From Metaphire vulgaris (lineage: Eukaryota > Annelida > Clitellata > Crassiclitellata > Megascolecidae), in contig CM030868.1 in NCBI GenBank assembly GCA_018105865.1, positions 9,901,745 through 9,965,744 of the forward strand: a DNA stretch of 64,000 nt. Direction: 5' to 3'. The position numbers and the translations under genes were made by a program. Below, piece after piece: positions 44,404 through 55,380 of this stretch. The notes beneath the pieces are model-generated. The model saw only the letters and a program-made list of their open reading frames with translations, did not search any database and was not told the DNA's origin. The stretch's first letter is position 1. Every line of letters starts with the position of its first letter.

Positions 44404-47400
44404 TCATTTTCCACACCGCTGTTCTGTATAACCAAATTGATCTAATGCAGTAAAAAAACTGGCAAAGTCTATTCGATGATGGGTTGGTAATGATCTGAAA
44501 GCAAAATCAATAGACATTTTAAAACTCAAAATCTTTAAAGTTCAAACAACAAGAAGATATAATGCTATAATATGACTTCAACATATGCCACACTTCTGTT
44601 ATGCATTGTTATCATCTAATACAGGAAGTTAGCAGAGTGGTAACAACATATAGAGCAAAAGGTCATGGGTTCGAGACCTGCAGGAGCCTTAAGGTCGACT
44701 AAGACTTCATTCACACCAGATGGCAGTGGCAACTGAGTAGCAGATTAATCATGGAGCAAAGAGGTGCATTGCATGAGAACACTGGCCCTGTATCCTGTAA
44801 TCTGCACCAGTTGCCTGGCTGAGGGCCCTGAAACAGAGATCAGCACCACTCTAGGAGGAGCCTTGAGGTTTGCCTGAGAGCTCAAGAAGGACTTTACCTT
44901 ATCATCTAACACAGACAAGAGTGCTGACCAACACGGTGTCAGCGGGAACAGTTGGATGCAGAATCAAAGATAAACAATCACTCAAATAATCTTGCTAGTT
45001 AATGTGATCCTATTTCACTCCAAACAAAACCAATAATAAAACGATTTGATATTAAGCTTGTTACACAGAAATCACGCTATGAAATGCGCGGCTGGAGCAC
45101 AGTGCACAACAAAATTGTTCAGACGATGTTTCAAATATTAGCAGACCAAACAACTTACATAATTTCTGTTAATCGAGTCTGCCATGGCAGAAAGCCTAGA
45201 AGACTGTTAACAGCGCCAAATTTCATCACTAAATCTGGATCCGGATCCAAATCGTTTCCTGCGACAACATCATGCACACCAATAAGTACATTAAACCTAC
45301 TCTGAATGCCTCAACAGGCGTCAAGTGCTTTACACAGCACGATGAAATAAAATGAAGGAGCAGTCTGAGCACGTTATCTTAATCACTGAAGGTCAAGGAT
45401 ATAATAGAACTCAGAACTGACATGGTCACAGACTTAAATGAATGCTGATCCACAGCACCAAAGATTAAAATGTTTCAGAAAATAAAGGATTTGCTTCTAA
45501 ATCTCAAATGTGATTAACATTTGCCTGAAACTTCAGGAATTACAACAGACATGGTAATCCTGACGCTCCTCAGGACTCACAAGTAGTCAGCAATCAAGCA
45601 CGCAATGTGCAGTGAAATCACCTCCCTTTTCAAATCTTAATTATACTAATGGACAAACAAACGCTAACAGAAGCATTAATTTTAGCAAAATCTCTAAATT
45701 ACCAAAGTCATAAAGCCACTTTCATCAAAAGGTCAAACACCTGATAAAAACAGCATCAGGTAGTTCTTTAAGCAAATTGATAATTTCATGTTAGACACAA
45801 CTTTACTTCAAATGGAAAACGCATATTACAAAACTCATACAACCTACAGCCACAGCGTAATAAAACATGTAATGTGAAGAATGTCAATGCTCATGCATAC
45901 CACGTATTACAGCATCTACAAATGGAACAATGATGTCGTCATTTTTAATCTCACAATTCACGACCTGATGACTGAGATGTCTTGCGACACTGATTAAATG
46001 CTGCCGTCCATCTTCTGGACCAACAATCTGAAGCTTTGGTTTTTGTCGCTGACAGTCTATGGCACAACACAAAAGGCAATACTTAAAATTACTCACAAAC
46101 CAAATAAGCAAAGTCTAACAACATATCAATACAGTCACAATCTTTGAGCTTAACTCATAGCTGTTCCAGAAATGATAAGATAACAAGACAGGCATTTCAT
46201 CAAATGCTTCACATATCTCTTTGATTTATACTCTGCTGAGAGGATATGATATACTGTTGCCTCTATAAAATCCTATGAACTCATAAAATAGCTGATGATC
46301 TCCATATTGCAGTCAAGTCCATTTTAAGAATCTGCTCAAACTGTGTGATATCAAACAAAACTAATAAGAAATACTGAAATTCTTGGCATTGAAATTACTG
46401 GGAATCAGAGTTCTGGCATTAAAACAAATGTGAACTTTGAAGAGGAATGAGCAACTTCTATTGCAATATCAATTTCTCCATAAACACATTTGTTTTTAAC
46501 AGCTTAAATTTCTTGTCTATTTTTTCCGTAAACAGAATTCAGATTTAACTTCATATTATAAAGGAACTAGCAAAAGTTTCAAATCAAGCAAGCAAGTTCT
46601 CTTAAGGCATGGAACAGTCAAGAATTGCACCAATAATCAGGTCAGGTCAGGTCTTCGTCCTCCAGCTGTGTCCAGCTATCGACTTCTCCATGACATCTCT
46701 CTGATGTTCTCTGTCCTTTGCTATTTCTTTTAAAGTCATTTGGTGTCTTCTGTCAGTTTTTCCATTGAGATTCAGTCCTGCCATGTGCAGATCCTCTTCC
46801 AATCTGTCCACCCATCGTCTTTTAGGTCTTCCTTTAGATTTTCTACCCTCTGGATTGTAGTTGAAAATTTGTTTTGGGTTTCTTATTTCTTCCATCCAGA
46901 GTATGGTCCATTTAATTCTTCTCTTTCTGATTACTTCCATGATGCTCGGTTGCTGTTGCTGCGTTCTCTCTCTAACTTCTTCATTTGTTATATGTTCTTT
47001 GTATCCAATCCTTAGTATTCTTCTAAGCCATTTATTTTCTGTTGCTAATATTTTTCCTCAAAATCTTTTTTATGGTTGAAGATTCACATCCATAAGCTAT
47101 TATTGAAATTACACAAGTGTTGAGAATTCTTATTTTTGTTTTCATCCCAATGTCATGTCTTTTGAAAATTTGGGTATGTAGCCTGTTGAATGTGGATCCT
47201 GCCATTTCTATTCTTCTTTTAATCTCCAAATCCGAACTTCCCTCTGCTTCCAATTCACTTCCTAAGCAGGGGCATAGACCAAAATTCAATTGGGGATAAA
47301 TGTGGGGTATATATATATATAATTATATATATATACTGTATTATATATACATACTGATTTTTGGGGGTATGTATACCGATATACCCCCTGTCACTATTGC

Positions 47401-50400
47401 CCATGATCCTAAGTAAATGGAGTTCTTCAAGTTCTTCACCATTTCAATTTCTTTTCCGTTGTGTGTTATTATTGGCCATTTTCCAACTTTCTTTGTAATT
47501 GGCATTAATTTTGTTTTTTATTAGTGTTTATTTTTAATTAACCAAATTTTCCAACAATCTTCTAATTAATTAAGGCTTATTAAGGCCAATTTTAATTCTA
47601 CAACCATTGAGAGACATTCTGCCAACAGACATGTATCATTAACATATTCTGCATCATCTATATCTCCTGGCTTTAAAAATGTTCCCAACCCACTTGCATT
47701 TTCAATCTGTCTAATGGGATGTAATCTAATACTGTAGAATGTTAAAGAGGGGTTGGAGTTTTAAAATCGTTGTCTAAATCATATGTTTTGATTTTTAAAA
47801 CGTCAGATTCTTTTCCATCAACCATGGTACATGCTAAAAACGTTTTCATGATTTGATTTGATTTCTTTTTGCCTGGATGGATTGTAATACAATAAAAATG
47901 CTAAACAATGATGCAAACCACATCTTTGTAGCTTCTATATAGCAAAAGATTTCAAGATTCTAAGAAAATTTCACTATCTCCAAGAATTAATTGTGATTGG
48001 TCCCAGAAACACCATAACTCCTATAAATTGGGTAAAATCTTCAAAATTTTTGAACTAATCTGTTCCAAAGACATCCACTGTTAGCTGCTTTGCCGCAACC
48101 TAAGGGGGTCACATAATGGTTGAAAAAACATTTTTATTGACCTTTGAGGTATTTTTGGGAGTGTCATTATTTTGTTGGGTGTAAAGGGTCACAACCCCCT
48201 GTTAATTTCTTTTTTTGGCATGGATGGATGGTACCCTGGCAACTTTTAAAATGCTAAACAATGATGCAAACCACATCTTTGTAAAACCTGGTACTAAAAT
48301 ATGAGAACTCATTCAGAATCATCTGAAAATGCTGTCAGCAGATCTGTATTAACTCTATTAACTCACAAAATAACAAACACTTAAATGAACCATAGAACAT
48401 AGTTTTTGGTGCCTACACGGCGCCATTATGTCCCACTCCCTCCGGGCTCTGCACTGATGATTCTTTCCTTATGTTGCAGTGAACAGAGGGGAAGTGTGAC
48501 ATAATGGTCATGTTACCATGGGAACTCATACCCAATTTTACTGCTCGGGTAATAGGACACCAGGGTTTTGGTGCCTACACGGCTGCCTGCACGTGCTTGT
48601 ACGTGCCACGGTTTCGTCGTTCGTTTTCAGCATTTATTTACCAATGTTCTGCACTTGGTTTTGCACCAACTGCAAGGACTGCATTCCACTCATCGGTTTT
48701 CCGAAGAGTCTCTTGCCGTCCTCTACTTTTCCTCGTCATTCTGGAATGTTAGTTGTCGACTGCTGCCATGTTGAGGAGTCCGCCAATGTCGGCCATTAAT
48801 GGCCGCTGCGAGAATTTCAACGTGACTGTGTGTGACGGTCATTCTGGAATTTGCTGGGACCTCCATCTTCATCGAATTTGCCAATTTTGGCAACAAACTA
48901 TTTGCTTACGGAAGATCGCTTCTTCAGATTTCACCGCTGATGTTACGGAGAACTACTACCAACCAGCGGCCCATTAACATCATCTTCCGTTCCTCATTGA
49001 CCTGTCAATGTGGCTACAATTTTCCTGTGAAGGACCACTTTTAAAGGACTTAGCACCAGATTTCTACATGGCAGCGAGTTCTTTCTATCATCCAAGCGGA
49101 TTTTTAACATCGCCACCTTCGGATCTACATTGACATGTCAGCGTTGTTAAAGCACTTTTGATTTTGGTATTTAACTATGTTACAGCGCTATATATAAATT
49201 GTCCTGGATATAAACATAAACATGTTTAAAACCAAATTAACTTCACAACCACAACCTACAAAATTACCACAAAAAACTTTCAAAATAATTTTAATTTTAA
49301 TTATACAAATATATCATGCATAGCTCAATGTGCCAAAACTGACCTCCACCTCCAGTCAGTGGGTTGATCACACCATTGCTGTTTTTCACAGTTGAACAGT
49401 CTGTCTTGTTTTGTCCATTTCTTTCCATTTGCTCTATTTGCTCTTCTAACAATCTTAAGATGGAAGCTTTATTCTTTTTACACCAACCTACACAAATTTT
49501 AAGGTACACAAAGTTTCCACAAAACCTACACAAAGTTTAAGACTTTATATGATAAAGTTATAATGCTGCACATAATCATAGAAATGGTTTAATAAAGAAG
49601 AGAACATTTAATGCCAAGGATTTGGCTTACATCAGAAATTATAATCAACTGACAACAAATTCATATACCAGTATTCAGTTTGTTTGCATTGCATTTTTAC
49701 ATTTACTATCATACTACTGCCAATCTGCTCACATATTCATTCTTCTGACATACAAAGTAACAAACATTTTCTGTAAACTCTGGAATACCAGCAGTGCAGT
49801 GCATTCACACATAAATAAGCACACTCACACCCTAAATAAACAAGGAGAAACCAAATTCTATTAAAATTATTTCAATAATATAATGAATTTAATTTTTTTA
49901 GAATTACTGTTTTCTAATTATTATACTATAACTTCCAATTATTTGGCCTTAGTCTGCCAATGAATAAAGAGGCAAGATATCAGTGCAACCAATATAAAGG
50001 CTCTCCAACTGCAGAACAGAAAGACAGGGACCTACTGTCCTACAACCCTATGAATATAGCATGAACTACAACTTCAGAAATAGGAAATGTTCAGTCGGAG
50101 CTGACCCCCCCCCCCCCGAGTATCGACCAAACAGACAGCTACTGGGGAAAGGTCTGAAGGTTCAACTGAGTGGATGGTCAAAGAGGGCACAACCGAAGTT
50201 TCTTGGTCAAAGCCCAGTACAGGAAGCCAAGCGGAGGATGACATCCAGCTCAAGGACTACGGCGATCAGAAAAGGATGAAACTTATAAAAGAATCAATAT
50301 GGATAAGAATATGGAATATAAGAAGTTTGCTACGACAGGGTAAACTAGCTTTGATTGAAAACGAATTTAAAAGAATAAAACTAGAAATAGTAGGACTAGT

Positions 50401-50997
50401 AGAAACATGGTGGAATAAAGATGGCCATTTCAACTGCAGAAACTGGCAGCTTCACATGTGCTTTGGCTTTCATTTAACGGGGCAAAATTCTTTATCATTA
50501 TTCTGGTTTAAATCTCTTTGGGAGATTTACCCATTTTAAAAGCACCAGTTCTAATACATGAAGGCATCAGTTGCTGGTACTCTTTATCTGATCTTTAAAA
50601 AATCCAGTCAATGACACAGAGTCAAGTGCTTTGATGACCGGGGGTTTGACCCCGTGTTTATACACGTGACAGTGCGGTGCCGTGAAACTCTCTCACCCTT
50701 GTAATCATATATGGTGATATATGAAATGCCAACGGCCATCGACCAAGCAACGATCTTGACGACGTCGACGACGTGAAGGTCTTCTTCGACGACGACGATG
50801 CCGAGGTGGACGGGCAGTCTCCTCAGACGCCGGGACGCCTCGTGTCTAATGGCCGGGACAGAACGGGGCTCGCCGTCACAGACGCCCGAAGTCAAGAGTT
50901 TCATCATCCGACAACAGAAGACGGCCAACAACTCCTTTAACGAAATCGTCAAATGCACGACGACCAACAGCACCCGATACAAAATCGTCGTCGTCAT
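44404..50997 (-). CDS. NUS1: NUS1 / Nogo-B receptor, dehydrodolichyl diphosphate synthase subunit (5 exons)
   Basis: Minus-strand exons 50997-50697, 49487-49344, 46056-45901, 45258-45159 and 44494-44404, with GT-AG borders and matching phases, give 263 residues (human about 293). The N-terminus (residues 4-28) is hydrophobic, fitting the ER membrane anchor. It is followed by LPVHLGIVV (61-69), [17 protein letters not shown] (85-101), VGPEDGR in exon 3, [20 protein letters not shown] in exon 4 and [20 protein letters not shown] with terminal EQRCGK in exon 5. The C-terminal R-x-G motif (R260-C261-G262), essential in NUS1-type subunits of cis-prenyltransferase, is present. The partner DHDDS is not in the window. 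The complex makes the polyprenyl chain of dolichol for N-glycosylation at the ER. I start at 50997 because upstream in-frame sequence to 51279 lacks similarity and the first hydrophobic helix follows this Met. Confidence 0.94.
44625..44898 (+). mobile_element. tRNA-derived SINE in NUS1 intron 4 with 16-bp TSD
   Basis: A box TTAGCAGAGTGG (44629-44640) and B box GGGTTCGAGACC (44667-44678) are followed by a unique body shared with 9445-9655. Flanking repeats TTATCATCTAATACAG (44609-44624) and TTATCATCTAACACAG (44899-44914) differ at one base. Pol III-type promoter boxes look intact. Confidence 0.85.
46635..47480 (-). mobile_element. RTE-like LINE fragment interrupted by a MITE
   Basis: The minus strand carries [68 protein letters not shown] and [20 protein letters not shown] in order, with frame breaks. 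A CAGGT-type simple tail at about 46638-46655 marks the 3' side. 47267-47405 is a later insertion. It is in NUS1 intron 2. Confidence 0.8.
47267..47405. mobile_element. hAT-type MITE (CAGGGGCATAG) inside the LINE
   Basis: Ends CAGGGGCATAG and (reverse complement) CATGGGCAATAG; flanks TTCCTAAG (47259-47266) and ATCCTAAG (47406-47413) match at 7 of 8. LINE coding resumes beyond it. The interior is TA-rich. Confidence 0.65.
47870..48283. repeat. Spaced direct repeat, 36 bp identical
   Basis: 47895-47930 and 48248-48283 are identical (AAAATGCTAAACAATGATGC...). Imperfect similarity extends leftward through TGGATGGAT, suggesting an old duplication with a 353-bp offset. Confidence 0.85.
48404..49230 (+). 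repeat. Hairpin-forming dispersed repeat and possible LINE-type 3' region
   Basis: TTTGGTGCCTACACGGC occurs twice (about 48404 and 48564). Between them CATTATGTCCCACTCCCTC and, inverted, CATTATGTCACACTTCCCCT can pair around CTCTGCACTG/CAGTGAACAGAG. 48476-48580 recurs inverted at 38530-38650. Downstream, the sequence ends GCGCTATATATAAAT, reminiscent of LINE 3' ends. The several overlapping short open frames (48504-49044) look non-coding. Confidence 0.4.
50060..50500 (+). mobile_element. 5' part of an RTE-like LINE (start of APE endonuclease)
   Basis: The plus strand reads [40 protein letters not shown] and NCRNWQL, matching the first blocks of an APE-type endonuclease (ATWNVRSL..GLSETRW..NWQL). 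The preceding pre-endonuclease segment is also open. It stops at about 50500, so only the 5' tip is present. Located in NUS1 intron 1. Confidence 0.75.
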
Positions 50998-50999
50998 CG

Positions 51000-51640
51000 T
51001 CGATCGAGGCCGACCAGAGACGGCAGCGCCGGCAGCGGTGGATGATATCGGGTCCTTCGTTCGGGGTCCTTCTCCTTGATAAACGCTGAAACTGGTTTTC
51101 ACCAAATCTACAGAAAAAACACGCAACCGTAGAATTTCCGCTGAACTCACCAGTTGACGCTGTTGACGCCCGGGTGCTTTAGAAAAATCACAACCAACCG
51201 CGAATACGCAGAGGAACAGAAAGAAAGAGCTTAATTTATTAGTCTCAGAACCTAATCTTCTAAAAGTTGTAAATGTCATATTAATATCAGAGAAAACTCT
51301 GGCTTAGGTTTCAACGAGACAATCGCTGGATAATTAATTTAGCTACATACGGCACATCTGTGCGGAAATGACATACTTGAACACATGGAGCCTCGCGATT
51401 GGACATAGCAATAGCAGCAATGATATTTAAAAACGTGCCGGGCAATCGGGCATAGCCGCATAACATTTTCATTCTGACCCAATGAATTATTACTTACTAC
51501 TTACCCTATTATTATAATTCATTGTTCTGACCCGAGGAGCTCGTCATAGAATTTATAATTATCATTGTCTGCCTAAAATGCCGAAAAAAGCAAGACGTCT
51601 TCTACTAAGAAGGGGTCAGCCTTGTTTATCTCTGGCTGGC
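51000..51640 (-). promoter_or_regulatory. Upstream region of NUS1, 5' UTR/promoter candidate
   Basis: GC-richer than its surroundings up to about 51200, consistent with a CpG-rich first exon. An in-frame open extension to 51279 is present without visible homology. No core promoter element is distinctive. Confidence 0.35.
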
Positions 51641-51648
51641 GCTATGTT

Positions 51649-51651
<3 letters not shown>

Positions 51652-51705
<54 letters not shown>
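51652..51705. repeat. (AAT)n microsatellite
   Basis: Pure AAT triplets immediately upstream of a TA-flanked element. Confidence 0.95.
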
Positions 51706-51707
<2 letters not shown>

Positions 51708-51771
51708 TTTAAAATAATAATAGTTTAGGGAACTTTAGGAGGCTAAGTAAGTCTGTGTGAAAACCACAGTA

Positions 51772-52601
51772 GGGGCTGTCCATCAATTACGTCAGCAAAT
51801 TAGGGGGTTTGAAAATGTTTAACAGTTGTTGACAGAGGAGGGGAGTCAAGCAGAGCCGTAACTAGGGGCGCTAAAGAAGCAGAGGACAAGCCTACCCTAC
51901 TACTACTACTACTACTACTACTACCGTGTGAAAACCACAGTGGGGCTGTCCATCAATTACGTCATTTTGGATGTGAAAAAATAAATAAATAAATAGCTCT
52001 GCGGAATAAATAAATGAAAAGAAAAAAGCTCATCAGCCCGAAAATGGATAAGTAAAGTAAACTGTATGACCACTAAAAAGGTTATCAGCTCGAAAAATGG
52101 AGGATACGTAAACTGCATATTAAACGACTAAAAAAGGTCGTCACCGAAATTTAGGGGCGCAAAATAGGCCCCTATCAATCTTGCCCCGGGCGCCGAAAAC
52201 CCTAGCTAAGGCTCTGGAGTCAAGAGAAGCTGACGACAACAATTTCATTTTTTTGCAAATGATACCAAAATAGGAAATTTCATGGAATAGGCTTATTAGT
52301 TATTACTATATTTATTACAACGGAAAAAGCCTGACAAGCAAGAAAAAAGGCCATCGCCACCACATTATGACGCTTGATGAACAAAAAAAGGGGGAAAAGT
52401 CTCATCGCTGCAAAAATAATAACCTTCTGAACTTTTTAAGGGGACCCGTCACCCGTCACTGGTCTTAGTGGGGGGGGGTCGGTCAAAAGTTTTTGACATA
52501 ATTAGAAGGGGTCACTGAAAGTTGACAGTTGTTGACAAGGGGGCCGGGAGAGAGGGTAAAAAATTGCCCAAAAATTGTTGACATAATTAATGGCAGCCCC
52601 T
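51772..52601. mobile_element. TA-flanked DNA transposon/MITE, interrupted by a hAT-type MITE
   Basis: Ends GGGGCTGTCCATCAATTACG and (reverse complement) GGGGCTGCCATTAATTATGT with TA at 51770-51771 and 52602-52603. Subterminal TTGTTGACAAGGGGG and GTTTTTGACATAATTA repeats occur near the right end. The superfamily is uncertain. A solo end of the same family lies at 1979. Confidence 0.7.
51851..52216. mobile_element. hAT-type MITE (CAGAGCCGTAACTAGGG) with perfect TSD
   Basis: Ends CAGAGCCGTAACTAGGGGCG and (reverse complement) CAGAGCCTTAGCTAGGGTTT; target duplication GAGTCAAG at 51843-51850 and 52217-52224. The interior includes (CTA)n at 51897-51923 and a copy of the host element's left junction (51926-51964). 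Related by GGGGCGC/GGGCGCC motifs to the 53375 family. Confidence 0.9.
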
Positions 52602-52609
52602 ATAGGCCT

Positions 52610-52855
52610 ACACCGTTGGATTCTGCAGTGAAAGATCTATAAAACTGATAGTTTGCGTTGTTAAATATATTCACATAGGCTAGTAGACTACATACAAGTC
52701 ATTATACGTGTGTTTGTATAAGCCTATACATCGCACTTGCTGCAGCCAATAGGCAAATACAATAAAAAAAACCCAGCAAAACAGCACTATAGGCCTACTA
52801 TAGAGGACAAAGGGTATAAAGACTGAGATTAGGCCTATTCAGTAGGCCATAAGAC
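52610..52855. other. Short spacer
   Basis: AT-rich with taggccta motifs; no feature recognised. Confidence 0.4.
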
Positions 52856-53147
52856 CAGAGACGTTTGCGAGGGTATCCGGCATCCGGGGGCAAAGTGCAC
52901 CGTTGGCGCTCCCAACACTAGCTGCTGACGAGCAGAAAAAATGTTGTCACATATCGTTCTCTCTGCGCCCCCTTCCCCCAACTCTCTGCGGCGCCCCTCT
53001 CCCTATACTCCTGACGAGCAAAAAAGGAAAAAAGGTCGCCGCACTTTCTATTCTTTTTATTTATTATGTATTTAACCGACCCCAAAATCCTAATTTTGGC
53101 GTCCCTCACCTCGGCGCCCGGGGGCATATGTCCCCTGTCCCTCAATG
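52856..53147 (-). mobile_element. hAT-type MITE, CAGAGGCGGATCTAGGG family, reverse copy, one end eroded
   Basis: Starts CAGAGACGTTTGCGAGGGTA and follows the reverse complement of 53375-53824: GGCAAAGTGCACCGTTGGCG, CCTAATTTTGGCG and CCTCACCTCGGCGCCCGGGG. The far end does not show the expected CTAGATCCGCCTCTG, and no target duplication is visible. Confidence 0.7.
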
Positions 53148-53374
53148 ACGCATATAGAGTCACCTACTGAATTCTTCTTCTTCTTTCAGGTGCCAAGCAT
53201 TAATTGCTGCGTCGGCGGCCATGGACTTCCACTTCTCTCGATCTCTAGTGCTACTCAGGAGTTCGATGTTATTTCCCCTTTCCCATTTCCTCTCTCATTC
53301 TGTCTGTATATTTTAATTTTTGCTTTTCTCTTGATCTTTTGTCCTCCACCATGCCTGTCACTGCCAAGTGCCAA

Positions 53375-53824
53375 CAGAGGCGGATCTAGGGAAGGGCAGG
53401 AAGGTACAAATGTCCCCGGGCGCGAGGTGAGGGGGCGCCAAAATTGGATATTTGGGTAAGTGAAATGCACAATAAAGTAGAAGAAACACTTGCGAGGACC
53501 TTTTTTGCTCGTCAGCACCAGTGGCGGCTCTAAGATTTGGCAAGTGGGGGCCGTTGGGGTGGCAACTTCTAATCATGGGGGCAACCATTTGTTGTTTAAT
53601 ATATGTAGCATTAAGTATAGGGTCCCAACGGGGGGCCACTGGGGGCCAGGCACTCAGTAGGGGGCACGGGCCCCCTGGCTCCCCCGGTGGAGCCGCCACT
53701 GGTCAGCACTAGAGAGATTTGAGGGGCGCCGGAAACGATGTGAGGACCTTTTTTGTTTGTCAGTTGTTAGGGGCGCCAACGTACACTTTGTCCCAGGGCG
53801 CCGAATACCCTAGATCCGCCTCTG
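53375..53824. mobile_element. hAT-type MITE, CAGAGGCGGATCTAGGG family, perfect TSD, hosting another MITE
   Basis: Ends CAGAGGCGGATCTAGGG on both strands; target duplication AGTGCCAA at 53367-53374 and 53825-53832. 267 bp without the nested insertion at 53519-53701. Confidence 0.93.
53519..53701. mobile_element. hAT-type MITE, CAGTGGCGGCTC family, perfect TSD
   Basis: Ends CAGTGGCGGCTCTAAG and (reverse complement) CAGTGGCGGCTCCACC; target duplication GTCAGCAC at 53511-53518 and 53702-53709. 183 bp. Confidence 0.93.
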
Positions 53825-53964
53825 AGTGCCAAGTTCTCTAATCCTTCTTTCCTCATCACGTGCCCCCAAAATTTCGTCTGTCTTAACTTGATGGTAGTCA
53901 TCAGTGTTTGTCCCTCTTCCAACATCTGTAGTATTTCTTCGTTAGTTCTTTTGTCTGTCCATGG

Positions 53965-54242
53965 CAGAGGCGGATCTAGGGGGCGGGGGGTGCAGAGGGC
54001 TACAGATGTTCCGGGCGCCGAGGTGAGGGGCGCGCTAAAATTGGTTTAAGGTAAGGTGTTCCGCTACGGGCGATGACCTTATTTTCCTTTTCAGGGTATT
54101 CGCGAACTTGAGTAAAGAATGAAGGGGTGCCAAAATGGACAGAACGGCGCCCTCTTTTGCTTCTTATGATTTTTGTCAATTTGAGGGGGCGCCATCAATA
54201 TGTTTTGTCCCCAGGAGCCGGACACCCTTAACTCCGCCCCTG
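53965..54242. mobile_element. hAT-type MITE, CAGAGGCGGATCTAGGG family, second copy with perfect TSD
   Basis: Left end CAGAGGCGGATCTAGGG; reverse complement of right end CAGGGGCGGAGTTAAGGGTG. Target duplication GTCCATGG at 53957-53964 and 54243-54250. 278 bp, inside the same LINE as the first copy. Confidence 0.93.
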
Positions 54243-54381
54243 GTCCATGGGACCTTTAGCATCCTCCTATAAAACCACATATATCTGCCGCTTCCAATTT
54301 CCTACTGAACATACTATGATTAACCGCCCTATAGACTTTTTACACACTTCTTAGGCAGTTACTATAACTAAGGGACCTTAC

Positions 54382-54597
<216 letters not shown>

Positions 54598-54764
54598 AAC
54601 TGTAAACAACTGTAAACGAGTTCAAAATAAACCTCAGTAGTCTAGGGTCTTAGATTGGACGGGAACAACAGTGGTTCTCACACAGGCAGTCCCTACTGAA
54701 CCACTTTAAACCTTGTTATATTATATTATATATATTATATTATTATCATTATTATTATTATTAT

Positions 54765-55292
54765 GGGTCGTCCATAAATTACGTAACGCGATTTTAGCAC
54801 TTTTTGACCCCCTCCCCCGCTACGAAACGCGACGTAACAAAACGTCAGACCCCCTAAAATATGACGTAATAACGGGCGGACCCCCTATTTTCGTCTTCCG
54901 AAAAGTCTTGACAAGCAAAAATGGTCATCCTTGTATTTTTGTCCTCTCCAAAATCACTGACAAGGAAAAAATGTCAAAGGCAGTGTTTAATCTAGACTCC
55001 TGGACTCCGGGAGGAACTCAAAAAGCCGGGGAACTGACAAAGCCGGGGGAAAATCTGCTAGGGGCCGCTGTTAGTTCATGCAGTATTCCAAAATTTCCGG
55101 GAGAATTTGAAATTTCCGGGGAAAAAAGGGCGATTTTCCTTCCGGAAACGGCCTAGATTAAACACTGGGTCAAAGGTCATCACTTAAAATGTTTTTGGCG
55201 TTACGTCACATTTACGGACCCCCCGTCGTCACACTCCGTAACAAATAGCCGGACTCCACCCCAACCGCGTTACGTAACTTATGGACGACCCC
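54765..55292. mobile_element. MITE with GGGTCGTCCATAA ends, hosting a hAT-type MITE
   Basis: Left GGGTCGTCCATAAATTACGT and reverse complement of right GGGTCGTCCATAAGTTACGT extend through AACGCG. Inserted in an ATT-rich tract, so the target duplication is ambiguous. About 340 bp without the nested element at 54981-55168. Interior CCCCCTCCCCC, GACGTAAC and ACGTAATAACG motifs are symmetric near the ends. Superfamily not assigned. Confidence 0.8.
54981..55168. mobile_element. hAT-type MITE, CAGTGTTTAATCTAG family, copy 2
   Basis: Ends CAGTGTTTAATCTAGACTCC and (reverse complement) CAGTGTTTAATCTAGGCCGT; target duplication GTCAAAGG at 54973-54980 and 55169-55176. Aligns over its length with 42393-42551. 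Confidence 0.93.

Positions 55293-55380
<88 letters not shown>
55293..55380. repeat. (ATT)n microsatellite
   Basis: Pure ATT tract between two transposons. Confidence 0.97.

Larger units (their letters stand above)
53170..54345 (-). mobile_element. RTE-like LINE fragment split by two hAT-type MITEs
   Basis: Minus-strand pieces in order are GRYMWFYRRMLKVPW (54290-54243), TDKRTNEEILQMLEEGQTLM and KFWGHVMRKEGLENLA (53960-53825), and VTGMVEDKRSREKQKLKYTD (53370-53300), with a (GAA)n tail at 53172-53188. The two gaps are exactly the MITEs at 53965-54242 and 53375-53824. It resembles the LINE at 7515-8335, so probably the same clade. Confidence 0.88.

Noticed and set aside
48504..49044. Cluster of overlapping 68-93-codon plus-strand frames
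   Set aside because: Three phases are open at once over a dispersed repeat; no domain-like pattern.
50998..51279. In-frame 94-codon upstream extension of NUS1
   Set aside because: No similarity to NUS1 N-termini; the hydrophobic anchor starts right after the Met at 50997, so the extension is probably 5' UTR.
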